Notes under the pieces: model-generated
What the model was told of the DNA's origin: nothing
The model's input: the letters and a program-made list of their open reading frames with translations, nothing else
The model's database searches: none
Shown: piece by piece, positions 16,707 through 22,932 of the stretch
Position numbering within the stretch: the stretch's first letter is position 1
Layout: each line of letters opens with the position of its first letter
Program-made: the position numbers and the translations under genes
Assembly: GCA_964412845.1 (NCBI GenBank)
Contig: CAYPQM010000105.1
Location: 1 to 24,437 of the forward strand
Length of the DNA stretch: 24,437 nucleotides
Reading direction: 5' to 3'
Source: JAWWPY01 sp964412845
Lineage (GTDB): Bacteria; Actinomycetota; Actinomycetes; Streptosporangiales; Streptosporangiaceae

Positions 16707-16726
16707 CCGCCCCGCCGGCGGGGCGG
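16707..16726. repeat. Perfect 20-bp GC palindrome in a divergent promoter
   Basis: CCGCCCCGCC and GGCGGGGCGG form a gapless palindrome between the divergent Nudix and alpha/beta hydrolase genes. It covers where the -35 region of the hydrolase promoter would lie. It may be a regulator site or a hairpin in the Nudix leader. Confidence 0.8.
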
Positions 16727-16732
16727 GCCAGG

Positions 16733-16738
16733 TATGGT
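16733..16738 (+). promoter_or_regulatory. -10 box for leaderless alpha/beta hydrolase transcript
   Basis: TATGGT fits TAnnnT and is followed by six bases and then the ATG at 16745. There is no Shine-Dalgarno, so the transcript probably starts at the A of the start codon. Confidence 0.5.
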
Positions 16739-16744
16739 GCCCAG

Positions 16745-17632
16745 ATGACCCCGATGGGACCGCAGCCGCTGGATATCTCCGTCGCTGGTGGTGAGCTGCG
16801 GGCCCTGCGCTGGGGAACGGGCGAGCGCACTATCGTCGCGGCCCACGGGATCACCGGCTCGGCGATGTCCTGGCAGGCGATCGGCCGCGCCCTGCCGGAA
16901 GACTGGTCACTGGTCGCACTTGACCTGCGCGGCCGCGGTGCCAGCAATGAGCTGCCCGGCCCCTACGGCCTTGGCCGTCACGCCGAGGACGTGCTGGCGG
17001 CGATCAGGCAGCTGGGCGGGCATCCGGTGCTGACCGGGCATTCGATGGGCGCGTATGTCGCGCTGCTCGCCAACGACGCGGAGCCCGGCCTGGCCGGCCG
17101 CCTGGTGCTCCTCGACGGCGGCCTCCCGCTGCCGGTACCAGATGGCGCTGACCTCGACGAAGTGCTCAATGCCTCGCTCGGCCCGGCCATCGCCCGGCTC
17201 AGCCAGACCTATCCCAGTCCGCAGGCGTACCTGGATTTCTGGCGTGCGCACCCTGCTTTCACCGATGCCTGGACCGCTGACGTCGAAGACTACGTGCGCT
17301 ATGACCTGACCGGGCCCGCGGGCGCCCTGCGGTCACGCGCCCTGGAGGCAGCGGTCCGTCCGGACGGCCGGGACCTACTGGCCAGCGGCCAGCGGTTCGC
17401 CCGCGCGCTGCAGCGGCTTACCCGGCCCACCACCCTGCTGACGGCGCCCTCAGGGATGTTCGGCAAGCCGCCGGGCATGCTTCCCGACTGGCTCGTCACC
17501 GACTGGCGGGAGCGCGCTGCCCAGCTGCGGCCGCGCCTCGTGCCCGCCGTCAACCATTACACGATCCTCTTCGCGCCGGCCGCGGTGGCGACGGTGGTCA
17601 GCGCGCTGACCGACGCCGCCGGAGCCCGCTGA
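16745..17632 (+). CDS. Alpha/beta hydrolase
   Basis: The 295-residue protein has the alpha/beta-hydrolase order: oxyanion segment AAHGITGS (HG at 34-35), the Asp-rich strand LVALDLRGRG, nucleophile elbow GHSMG with Ser100, and a C-terminal catalytic His271 in VNHYTIL. A cap region lies at about 130-220. The acid residue is not clear: the usual GxxD after strand 7 reads TAPSGMFG, so Asp124 (LLDGG, after strand 6) may serve. No signal peptide, so probably cytoplasmic. The substrate is unknown. The start ATG has a -10 box at leaderless distance and no ribosome site. Single-gene unit, divergent from the Nudix gene. Confidence 0.88.
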   Translation: MTPMGPQPLDISVAGGELRALRWGTGERTIVAAHGITGSAMSWQAIGRALPEDWSLVALDLRGRGASNELPGPYGLGRHAEDVLAAIRQLGGHPVLTGHSMGAYVALLANDAEPGLAGRLVLLDGGLPLPVPDGADLDEVLNASLGPAIARLSQTYPSPQAYLDFWRAHPAFTDAWTADVEDYVRYDLTGPAGALRSRALEAAVRPDGRDLLASGQRFARALQRLTRPTTLLTAPSGMFGKPPGMLPDWLVTDWRERAAQLRPRLVPAVNHYTILFAPAAVATVVSALTDAAGAR

Positions 17633-17807
17633 CCGAAGCCAGCCAGCGGCGGCCGTTACCGGTCAGCCAGGCGTCCTCACTCAGCGCGAAATGATAGGCG
17701 GCACGAAGAGCCCGTCAAGATTCGCCCGGCCTACTTGTTCTCACGGGCCACCTGGCCCGATCCGGGACCAGCCGGCCCCGGACCCCGCAGATCGGTTGGA
17801 GAACATT

Positions 17808-18089
17808 GTGAGAATCACCCGGCCACTTATCGGCACCGCCATCGGCGCCGGTGTCCTCGGTGCGAGCCTGGGCCTCGGCCTGACCATGGCCAGTGCCTCG
17901 ACCAGCTCGGCGGCCACGACGGGGACCACGCACTCGGCGTCCGCGACGCCGTCCGCGACGAGCCCGTCCAGCAAGCCCAGCTCATCAGCGAAGCACAAGT
18001 GCACGAACATGTCCGGCGGGAGCCGGCCGTCCGGGAGTCATCCCTCCGGTGGCAGCCAGCCGTCGGGCAGCAGCACGTCGGGCGGCTAG
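17808..18089 (+). CDS. Small secreted Ser/Thr-rich protein
   Basis: The 93-residue product begins with RITRPLIG and a hydrophobic signal-like segment (about 6-28) ending ASA, a good signal-peptidase I site. The mature part (about 65 residues) is almost wholly Ser, Thr, Pro, Gly and Ala, with one Cys (KHKCTNMSGG) and a tail of short PSG/SGG repeats. No domain is recognised; low complexity suggests a disordered surface or wall-associated peptide. The GTG at 17808 is chosen because GGAG (17798-17801) lies 6 nt upstream. The frame extends further upstream without a better start. A strong hairpin follows the gene. Confidence 0.68.
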   Translation: MRITRPLIGTAIGAGVLGASLGLGLTMASASTSSAATTGTTHSASATPSATSPSSKPSSSAKHKCTNMSGGSRPSGSHPSGGSQPSGSSTSGG

Positions 18090-18163
18090 CGGCCGCGGGA
18101 TCCCGGCGTGGCGCAGCACACGTCCGGTGACCCGGCTCAGCTAAGGCTGCGGCGATCCTCGGG

Positions 18164-18188
18164 CGGGCGGGCCCCACGGGCCCGCCCG
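18164..18188 (+). terminator. Strong GC hairpin downstream of the secreted-protein gene
   Basis: CGGGCGGGCCC (18164-18174) and GGGCCCGCCCG (18178-18188) form an 11-bp perfect stem with a 3-nt loop, 75 nt after the stop codon. No U-run follows. It lies 30 nt ahead of the pentapeptide-repeat gene, so it may instead sit in that gene's leader if transcripts read through. Confidence 0.55.
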
Positions 18189-18218
18189 GGAGGGGTGGTG
18201 GGGGAGCGTGGTATACCC

Positions 18219-18866
18219 ATGGCACTGCGAGTATTAGCCGATCTTGCCTACGCCGCCGCGCGGACGCCGCCTGCGGGCGGGCTGGGCGCCCATGGAGAGT
18301 ACGACACCGTCCGGTTCAGCGGGCTCGCCTTCGACGAGCCCAGCGCGGCAAACGCCAAATTCCTCGACTGCGCCTTCACCCAGGTGTCCGTTCAGGGAGG
18401 GCAGCTCCGGCGCAGCCGGTTCAACGATGTCTGGCTCCGCGACATCCGGCTGACCGGCGTCGACCTGGCCGAGACGAGCTGGCTGGAGGCCACGATCATC
18501 GGGACCGTCGTCGCGGGCGTCTCCGCCTATGGGGCGCGGCTGCGCAAGGTCGCCTTCCATGGGTGCAAGCTGGACTCGGTCAACTTCCGGGGCGCCGCGC
18601 TGAACGAGGTGACGTTCGACGAGTGCCTGCTGCGTCACGTGGACTTCGCGGGTGCGACGCTCACCAGGACGGTCTTCACGAAATCGCAGCTGAGCAAGTG
18701 CGACTTCACCGGGGTGACGCTGCGGCAGGTCGATCTGCGCGGCGCGGAACTCGGCATCACCATCGGCCCCGACTCGCTGCGCGGGGCCATCATCACCACC
18801 GCTCAGCTGATAGACATCGCCCCACTGATCGCCGAGAACCTGGGCATCATCGTCGATCCGCCATGA
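18219..18866 (+). CDS. Pentapeptide repeat protein
   Basis: From about residue 30 to 190 the 215-residue protein shows a five-residue rhythm with a central Leu or Phe, e.g. AKFLD CAFTQ, VDLAE, VNFRG AALNE VTFDE, VDFAG ATLTR, CDFTG VTLRQ VDLRG AELGI. This pattern folds into a right-handed quadrilateral beta-helix. Some members mimic DNA and protect gyrase (MfpA/Qnr), but repeat geometry alone does not show that here. No signal peptide, so cytoplasmic. The ATG at 18219 follows GGGGGAG by about 12 nt; in-frame GTG 18198 after GGAGG is an alternative. The last 20 bp overlap the convergent CGNR gene. Confidence 0.9.
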   Translation: MALRVLADLAYAAARTPPAGGLGAHGEYDTVRFSGLAFDEPSAANAKFLDCAFTQVSVQGGQLRRSRFNDVWLRDIRLTGVDLAETSWLEATIIGTVVAGVSAYGARLRKVAFHGCKLDSVNFRGAALNEVTFDECLLRHVDFAGATLTRTVFTKSQLSKCDFTGVTLRQVDLRGAELGITIGPDSLRGAIITTAQLIDIAPLIAENLGIIVDPP

Positions 18867-19503
18867 TCGCGGTCCGTGCGCGCTGGCGGTAGGCGCGGGT
18901 CTTGTCGCGGTTGCCGCAGGCACTCATCGAGCACCAGCGGCCGCCGCCGCTGCGTGAGCCGTCGAAGAACACCCAGCGGCAGTCTTCGGCCGCGCACATT
19001 TTGAGCCGCTGCCACGTGCCGCTGGCTTGGGACAGCGCGACGGCCGCCGCGATGGCGGCGAGCGCTTCTCCGGCGCCAGCGGAGGCGCCGGCACCACCGG
19101 TTCCAGCACCGGCGGCGTCGTGACTGGCCGCGGACAGGTGCGGAGTGCCGTCCGGGCCGAATTCGACCCGCAGCGGGATGCTTTCGAGTGCGAGATTGCT
19201 CCGGGTCAGCGCGAACTGGCCAGCGCCGGAGCCGGCGCGCTGCAGCAACGCGCTGCGCAGAGCGCCCCGGACGGCACGGGCCCTCGCCAGGTCGGCCGGG
19301 CTGACCTGGCTACCTGCGGGCACCATGTCCCGGGCGGCCAGCCACGCCGACAATGCGGCCGGTGAGCTGAGTTCCTCACCGCCGGTGTGCCGGGTGCCAC
19401 GCCGGCTGAAGCTGCGCTCGTCCAGCGTGTTCAGGAACTCCTCGACGATGGCCAGCCCCGGCCCCGCGGCCGGGCCGCCAGCATCGACGGTCGGCTTGAT
19501 CAC
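18847..19503 (-). CDS. CGNR zinc-finger (ABATE/DUF1470-type) putative regulator
   Basis: The 218-residue protein has an N-terminal ABATE-like helical domain (GLAIVEEFLNTLDER onward), an Ala/Gly-rich linker (about 128-146) and a C-terminal CGNR zinc finger. The finger has Cys170-x4-Cys175 and Cys191-x4-Cys196-Gly-Asn-Arg, followed by KTRAYRQR. Such proteins are assumed to be DNA-binding regulators or stress-related factors. The GTG at 19503 is chosen because TACACT lies exactly 6 nt upstream (leaderless geometry) and because the family domain begins soon after; an in-frame GTG at 19545 would add 14 residues. Divergent from the epoxide hydrolase gene, with starts 61 bp apart, so it may regulate that gene. 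Confidence 0.88.
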   Translation of the reverse strand: MIKPTVDAGGPAAGPGLAIVEEFLNTLDERSFSRRGTRHTGGEELSSPAALSAWLAARDMVPAGSQVSPADLARARAVRGALRSALLQRAGSGAGQFALTRSNLALESIPLRVEFGPDGTPHLSAASHDAAGAGTGGAGASAGAGEALAAIAAAVALSQASGTWQRLKMCAAEDCRWVFFDGSRSGGGRWCSMSACGNRDKTRAYRQRARTAIMADRR

Positions 19504-19509
19504 GACACC

Positions 19510-19515
19510 AGTGTA
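19510..19515 (-). promoter_or_regulatory. -10 box of the CGNR gene (leaderless)
   Basis: On the minus strand TACACT is followed by GGTGTC and then the GTG start at 19503. No -35 box is clear. It lies within the same 60-bp divergent region as the epoxide hydrolase promoter. Confidence 0.45.
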
Positions 19516-19528
19516 GGCGAATAGCGGT

Positions 19529-19557
19529 TGCAGGCTGACCGACACCGTTGTTATCGT
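19529..19557 (+). promoter_or_regulatory. Promoter of the epoxide hydrolase gene (leaderless)
   Basis: TTGCAG (19529-19534) and TATCGT (19552-19557) are 17 bp apart. Six bases then lead to the GTG at 19564, so the transcript would start at the start codon. No ribosome-binding site is present. Confidence 0.55.
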
Positions 19558-19563
19558 TTAGTA

Positions 19564-20736
19564 GTGTCTCAAAGCAATGATGTGCCGGTAGAACCCTTCA
19601 CCATCCAGATCGACGACGCCGTCCTCGACGATCTGCGCGAGCGGATCTGGCGCAGCCGGTGGCCCGGCCAGGTCTCCGGCGCAGGCTGGGACTATGGCGC
19701 GGACCCCGGTTACCTGCGCGATCTGCTCGCCACCTGGGCCGGCGGCTTCGACTGGCGGGCCGCCGAACGCGCGCTCAACACGTTCGCGCACTTCCGCGCC
19801 CGGGTGGACGGGCTGTGGATCCATTTCATCCATGAGCGTGGCCGCGGCCCGGACCCGCTGCCGATCGTGCTCACGCACGGCTGGCCGAGCTCGTTCACCG
19901 AACACCTGGACCTGATCCCGTTGCTGACCGACCCAGCCGCGCACGGCGGCCGGGCGGCGGACGCGTTCGACGTGGTAGTGACCTCGCTGCCCGGATACGG
20001 GTTCTCGGATCAGCCCACCGCTCCTGGCCTGGTCAACACGACAATCGCCGATATGTGGTTCCGGCTGATGCGCGACGGCCTCGGATACCCGCGGTTCGGG
20101 GCGCACGGCAGCGACATCGGCGCTGGCGTCACCAGCCGGCTGGCCCTGCGCCATCCGGAATCGGTGACGGGCATCCACCTGAGCGGCATGAGCCTGGCCA
20201 CACCGGAGCAGCCATGGTCGGACGCCGAACGGGACTACCTGGCTGGCATCGAGCACTGGCGCCAGGCCGAGGGCGCGTACTCCGCCATCCAGGCCACCAA
20301 GCCGGACACCCTGGCCTGCGGGCTGAACGACTCCCCGGCCGGCCTCGCCGCCTGGATCATCGAGAAGTTCCGCGCCTGGAGTGACTGCGGGGGCGATGTG
20401 GAGTCCAGGTTCACCCGGGAGCAGCTGCTCACGAACCTGACTATCTACTGGGCCACCCAGACGATCGGCTCATCGGTCCGGCTGTACTACGAGCACCACC
20501 GCCGCGGCAGCGCGTTGCGGCCAGCCGACCGGATTGGCGTGCCAGCAGGTTTCGCGATCTTCGCCAATGAGTTCATCCCCCCCGGCCGGCCTCCGCGTGA
20601 ACTGGCCGAACGTAACTTCCTGGTCGACCGGTGGACTGAGCTGCCCCGCGGCGGACACTTCGCGGCCCTGGAGGAACCTGGCCTGCTCGCTGAAGACATC
20701 CGCGAGTTCTTCCGCCCACTCCGGCGACGTCGCTGA
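19564..20736 (+). CDS. Epoxide hydrolase (microsomal-type alpha/beta hydrolase, EHN domain)
   Basis: The 390-residue protein has the N-terminal epoxide hydrolase domain (about 10-115: PFTIQIDDAVLDDLRERIWRSRWP, ending in oxyanion motif HGWPSS, 105-110). Nucleophile Asp184 lies in AHGSDIGAG, and catalytic His365 in GGHFAALEEP; the acid is probably Glu336 in ANEF. Length and motif order match bacterial relatives of microsomal epoxide hydrolase, which open epoxides to diols through a covalent ester with the Asp. Substrate unknown. No signal peptide. The start is GTG 19564, the only one matching the leaderless promoter. Its neighbour on the other strand is a CGNR-type putative regulator. Confidence 0.93.
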   Translation: MSQSNDVPVEPFTIQIDDAVLDDLRERIWRSRWPGQVSGAGWDYGADPGYLRDLLATWAGGFDWRAAERALNTFAHFRARVDGLWIHFIHERGRGPDPLPIVLTHGWPSSFTEHLDLIPLLTDPAAHGGRAADAFDVVVTSLPGYGFSDQPTAPGLVNTTIADMWFRLMRDGLGYPRFGAHGSDIGAGVTSRLALRHPESVTGIHLSGMSLATPEQPWSDAERDYLAGIEHWRQAEGAYSAIQATKPDTLACGLNDSPAGLAAWIIEKFRAWSDCGGDVESRFTREQLLTNLTIYWATQTIGSSVRLYYEHHRRGSALRPADRIGVPAGFAIFANEFIPPGRPPRELAERNFLVDRWTELPRGGHFAALEEPGLLAEDIREFFRPLRRRR

Positions 20737-20777
20737 GAGACAAGCTGCCCGGACTCGGCCACGATGCCCAACCTTGC

Positions 20778-21239
20778 TCAGGCCAGGCGGGCCGGGAACC
20801 CGCCGGTCGCGATGGGTCCCCATCGTTCGATCGTGACCCGGATGAGCGCCTTGCCCTGGCGCTGCATCGCGGCCCGGTACTCATCCCAGTCGTCGTGCTC
20901 GCCGGCGATAGCCCGGAAGTAGTCGACGAGCGGGTCAAGGGCCCCGGGAAGGTCGAGGACCTCGGCACGGCCGTCGATCTGGACCCACGGGCCGTCCCAG
21001 TCGTCGGAGAGGACCAGGAGGCTGACCGGTGGGTGGCGCTGGGCGTTGCGGGTCTTGGCCCGTTCGGGGTACGTGGAGATCACGACTCGGCCGGCGCCGT
21101 CCAGGCCGGCTGTTACCGGCGAAATCTGCGGTGACCCGTCCTGCTTGGCCGTGATCAGCACTACCTTGTGGCGGCCCCGGACGAAGTCAAGCAGCTCGGC
21201 GCGGCCGACCACGTCCGACGTGGCGATCCTGGGGCTCAT
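20778..21239 (-). CDS. PPOX-class, probably F420- or flavin-dependent oxidoreductase
   Basis: The 153-residue protein is a single split-barrel flavin-reductase-like domain. It contains VLITAKQDGSPQISPVTAGLD, VVISTYPERAKTRNAQRHPPVSLLVL and WVQIDGRAEVLD, the typical strand order of the PPOX class F420-dependent family of actinobacteria. The terminal region IRVTIERWGPIATGGFP is also characteristic. It probably binds F420 or FMN and reduces an unknown substrate in the cytoplasm. The ATG at 21239 is chosen by family start; a longer GTG start at 21278 lies upstream of the promoter-like hexamer. A five-codon ORF overlaps its start (see that entry). Confidence 0.9.
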   Translation of the reverse strand: MSPRIATSDVVGRAELLDFVRGRHKVVLITAKQDGSPQISPVTAGLDGAGRVVISTYPERAKTRNAQRHPPVSLLVLSDDWDGPWVQIDGRAEVLDLPGALDPLVDYFRAIAGEHDDWDEYRAAMQRQGKALIRVTIERWGPIATGGFPARLA

Positions 21240-21253
21240 CGGCGAATCCGCAT
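21236..21253 (-). CDS. Possible leaderless five-codon upstream ORF (MRIRR)
   Basis: An ATG at 21253 lies exactly 6 nt after TAGAAT. It is followed by four codons and a TGA whose bases overlap the ATG of the reductase gene (ATGA, 21239-21236). If transcription starts at 21253, ribosomes would load on this tiny ORF first and re-initiate on the reductase, which has only a weak ribosome site. The ORF is very short, so chance is possible. Confidence 0.35.
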   Translation of the reverse strand: MRIRR

Positions 21254-21259
21254 GAGCCG

Positions 21260-21265
21260 ATTCTA
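21260..21265 (-). promoter_or_regulatory. -10 box upstream of the PPOX reductase
   Basis: TAGAAT on the minus strand fits TAnnnT. The predicted transcript start falls on the upstream ATG at 21253. The expected -35 region (about 21283-21288) is a poor match. Confidence 0.45.
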
Positions 21266-21313
21266 CGAGCGCCACCACCCAGTGCCATGATCCCCGCCGT
21301 CAGCGACCGGTGA

Positions 21314-21484
21314 TCAAGCCTGGCGGCGAATGGCCAGCCGGTCACGTCGGCGTCGCCGCGACGTGAGGATGACAGCGGCGGCGCCGCCTGCCACCAGCAC
21401 GACCACGGTGGCGGCCAGGCTGCCGACGACATAGGTGCCGCCTGCCGCCGCCAGGATCACGGACCCGCTACTCGTGTATCCCAT
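21314..21484 (-). CDS. Small single-pass membrane protein
   Basis: The 56-residue product has a short outside-type N-terminus (MGYTSSGSVILAAAGG), one membrane helix (about 19-41, rich in Val, Ala and Gly) and a very basic C-terminal tail (SRRRRRDRLAIRRQ), giving an N-out, C-in orientation. The start at 21484 follows GGGGGGAAG by 4-5 nt, a strong ribosome site; the longer frame to 21523 overlaps the glycosyltransferase. It lies 16 bp after the glycosyltransferase stop on the same strand, so the two are co-transcribed and it may be an accessory subunit. No family recognised. Confidence 0.72.
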   Translation of the reverse strand: MGYTSSGSVILAAAGGTYVVGSLAATVVVLVAGGAAAVILTSRRRRRDRLAIRRQA

Positions 21485-21500
21485 GAAGCTTCCCCCCTTG

Positions 21501-22739
21501 TCAGATCCACGCCCGCTTGCCACCCAGATAGGACGCGACGACGGATCTCGTCAGCCAGTAACTCCGGATCAGGTTGAAGATGGCCTCCGGGATAAGTGCC
21601 ATCTCGAAAATCACCACCTTCCAGCCCATGTGCCGCACAGAAAACCCCTGGTAGGCAGACCAGAGTGCGGCGAGTGGCAGAAAGTGGTAGTCGATATATC
21701 CACCGCGGGAGATGAACGCGCGCATGAGCACGGCCCCCAGCAGCAGTTCGTAACCGGTCTCCGGCACCGAGAGGATCACGCCGGCGATCGACAGCCAGGT
21801 GGCGTGGCACCAGCCGTAGCGCCGCCACTCGTCCACCGTGCCGCGCGCCCAGCGGACCCGCTGGGCGAACAGCATCCGCATGGTGGGCATCAGATCGGTG
21901 TAGGCGATGCAGCCCTGATTGCTGGTGACCCGCCAGCCGAGCATCTTCAGCGCGAGCGTCGTCTCATAGTCCTCAACGAGATTGCTCTCGCGCTCTTCGA
22001 AGACATCCGGGCGGACGTCCAGCAGGTCGTTCAGCGCGGCGGCCCGGTAGAACGAGCCGGCCCCGGACATGGTGTGCACGTTGTGGCGGAGCCTGGTCGC
22101 CGCGAACCGGCCATACTCGATTCGCTGGACAAGCAGCAGGAAATCACGCCAGGGCGTGCCGCCCTGGATCGGCTTGCCCAGGCAGGCTGCGCTCACCCCG
22201 CCCAGGGATCTGTCCCGGTCGATGACCCGCCGGGCGCGTTTCAGGAAATGCGGCTCCAGCTCGGTGTCCCCATCCATGACGAGGACGTAGCCGATCTCCG
22301 GCGGCAGCACGCCGTCGCGGAGAAGGTAGCGGATGCCGCAGTTCAGCGCGCCAGCCTTCCGGTGACGATTGACTCCGCGCATTTCCAGGACGTCCGTGAT
22401 GACCGGTCCCTCAGTTGCCGCATAGCTGAGGGCAGCATCGGCCGTGCCATCTGTGGAGTTATTGACGACCACGACAATCCGGTCGGGGCGCAGCGTCTGG
22501 CGGGCCAGGGAGCGCAGCGTGTCGCCTAGATCGGCGCCCTCGTCGCGGGCCGGGATGATCACCGCCACCCCTGATGTGCGCCGGGCGGGCGGTGAGATCC
22601 GCTTGGTGCGGGGCGCTAATAACTGGGCCAGGGAGATGAGCGCGGCCAGCCCTTCGGCCTGGGCCGCCGGGTCAGGCTCTGGCCTTCCCTGGCGTCGGCG
22701 CAAATCTGTTCGCGCGGAGTACCTGACTGAACTGGACAT
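21501..22739 (-). CDS. Processive GT2 family glycosyltransferase, membrane bound
   Basis: The 412-residue protein has a GT-A catalytic domain (about 55-310). Motifs are VAVIIPARDEG, VVVNNSTDGT, the metal-binding DGD (156-158), catalytic-base region NLVEDYET (Glu256-Asp257) and QRVRW (293-297). The D,D,D,QxxRW set marks processive enzymes such as cellulose, hyaluronan, chitin or poly-N-acetylglucosamine synthases. Hydrophobic segments follow at about 314-342, 352-366 and 373-395; no N-terminal helix is evident. It probably makes and exports a beta-linked polysaccharide; the sugar is unknown. The ATG at 22739 is chosen because a run of G and AA lies about 8 nt upstream; GTG 22757 overlaps that site. 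Followed by a small membrane protein in the same unit. Confidence 0.92.
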   Translation of the reverse strand: MSSSVRYSARTDLRRRQGRPEPDPAAQAEGLAALISLAQLLAPRTKRISPPARRTSGVAVIIPARDEGADLGDTLRSLARQTLRPDRIVVVVNNSTDGTADAALSYAATEGPVITDVLEMRGVNRHRKAGALNCGIRYLLRDGVLPPEIGYVLVMDGDTELEPHFLKRARRVIDRDRSLGGVSAACLGKPIQGGTPWRDFLLLVQRIEYGRFAATRLRHNVHTMSGAGSFYRAAALNDLLDVRPDVFEERESNLVEDYETTLALKMLGWRVTSNQGCIAYTDLMPTMRMLFAQRVRWARGTVDEWRRYGWCHATWLSIAGVILSVPETGYELLLGAVLMRAFISRGGYIDYHFLPLAALWSAYQGFSVRHMGWKVVIFEMALIPEAIFNLIRSYWLTRSVVASYLGGKRAWI

Positions 22740-22888
22740 GCGGCTATTCCCCCCCACCTTGTCCTAATGTCGTGCGACGTGCTTGCTGCGGCCCAGAAAC
22801 CAGTGGGCTGCCGGGGTCACCCGGCCCGGATCGTCTCCTCCTCTGTGACCTAAGACGCCGGATGAATCCGGTGAGATTACACGTTGTC

Positions 22889-22911
22889 GGAAAATGGCGG
22901 CATTAATGCCG
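22889..22911 (-). terminator. Candidate terminator after the second kinase gene
   Basis: A 14-bp palindrome CGGCATTAATGCCG (22898-22911), usable as a 5-bp stem with a TTAA loop, is followed on the minus strand by CCATTTTCC (22897-22889), a T-rich stretch. It starts 22 bp after the kinase stop. The stem is short, so the call is tentative. Confidence 0.4.
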
Positions 22912-22932
22912 ACTCCTGCTGCGGCGGCCGGG

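Noticed and set aside
21435..22529. Plus-strand ORF of 364 codons
   Set aside because: Antisense to the GT2 gene, whose D,D,D,QxxRW motifs fix the coding strand.
22764..22820. 18-codon minus-strand ORF in the GT2 leader, near an AGGAGGAG
   Set aside because: The ribosome-like site is about 15 nt from the GTG, too far, and nothing else supports it.
22764..22890. Possible riboswitch in the GT2 5' leader
   Set aside because: GC-rich hairpins are present, but I could not match conserved bases of the c-di-GMP or c-di-AMP classes.
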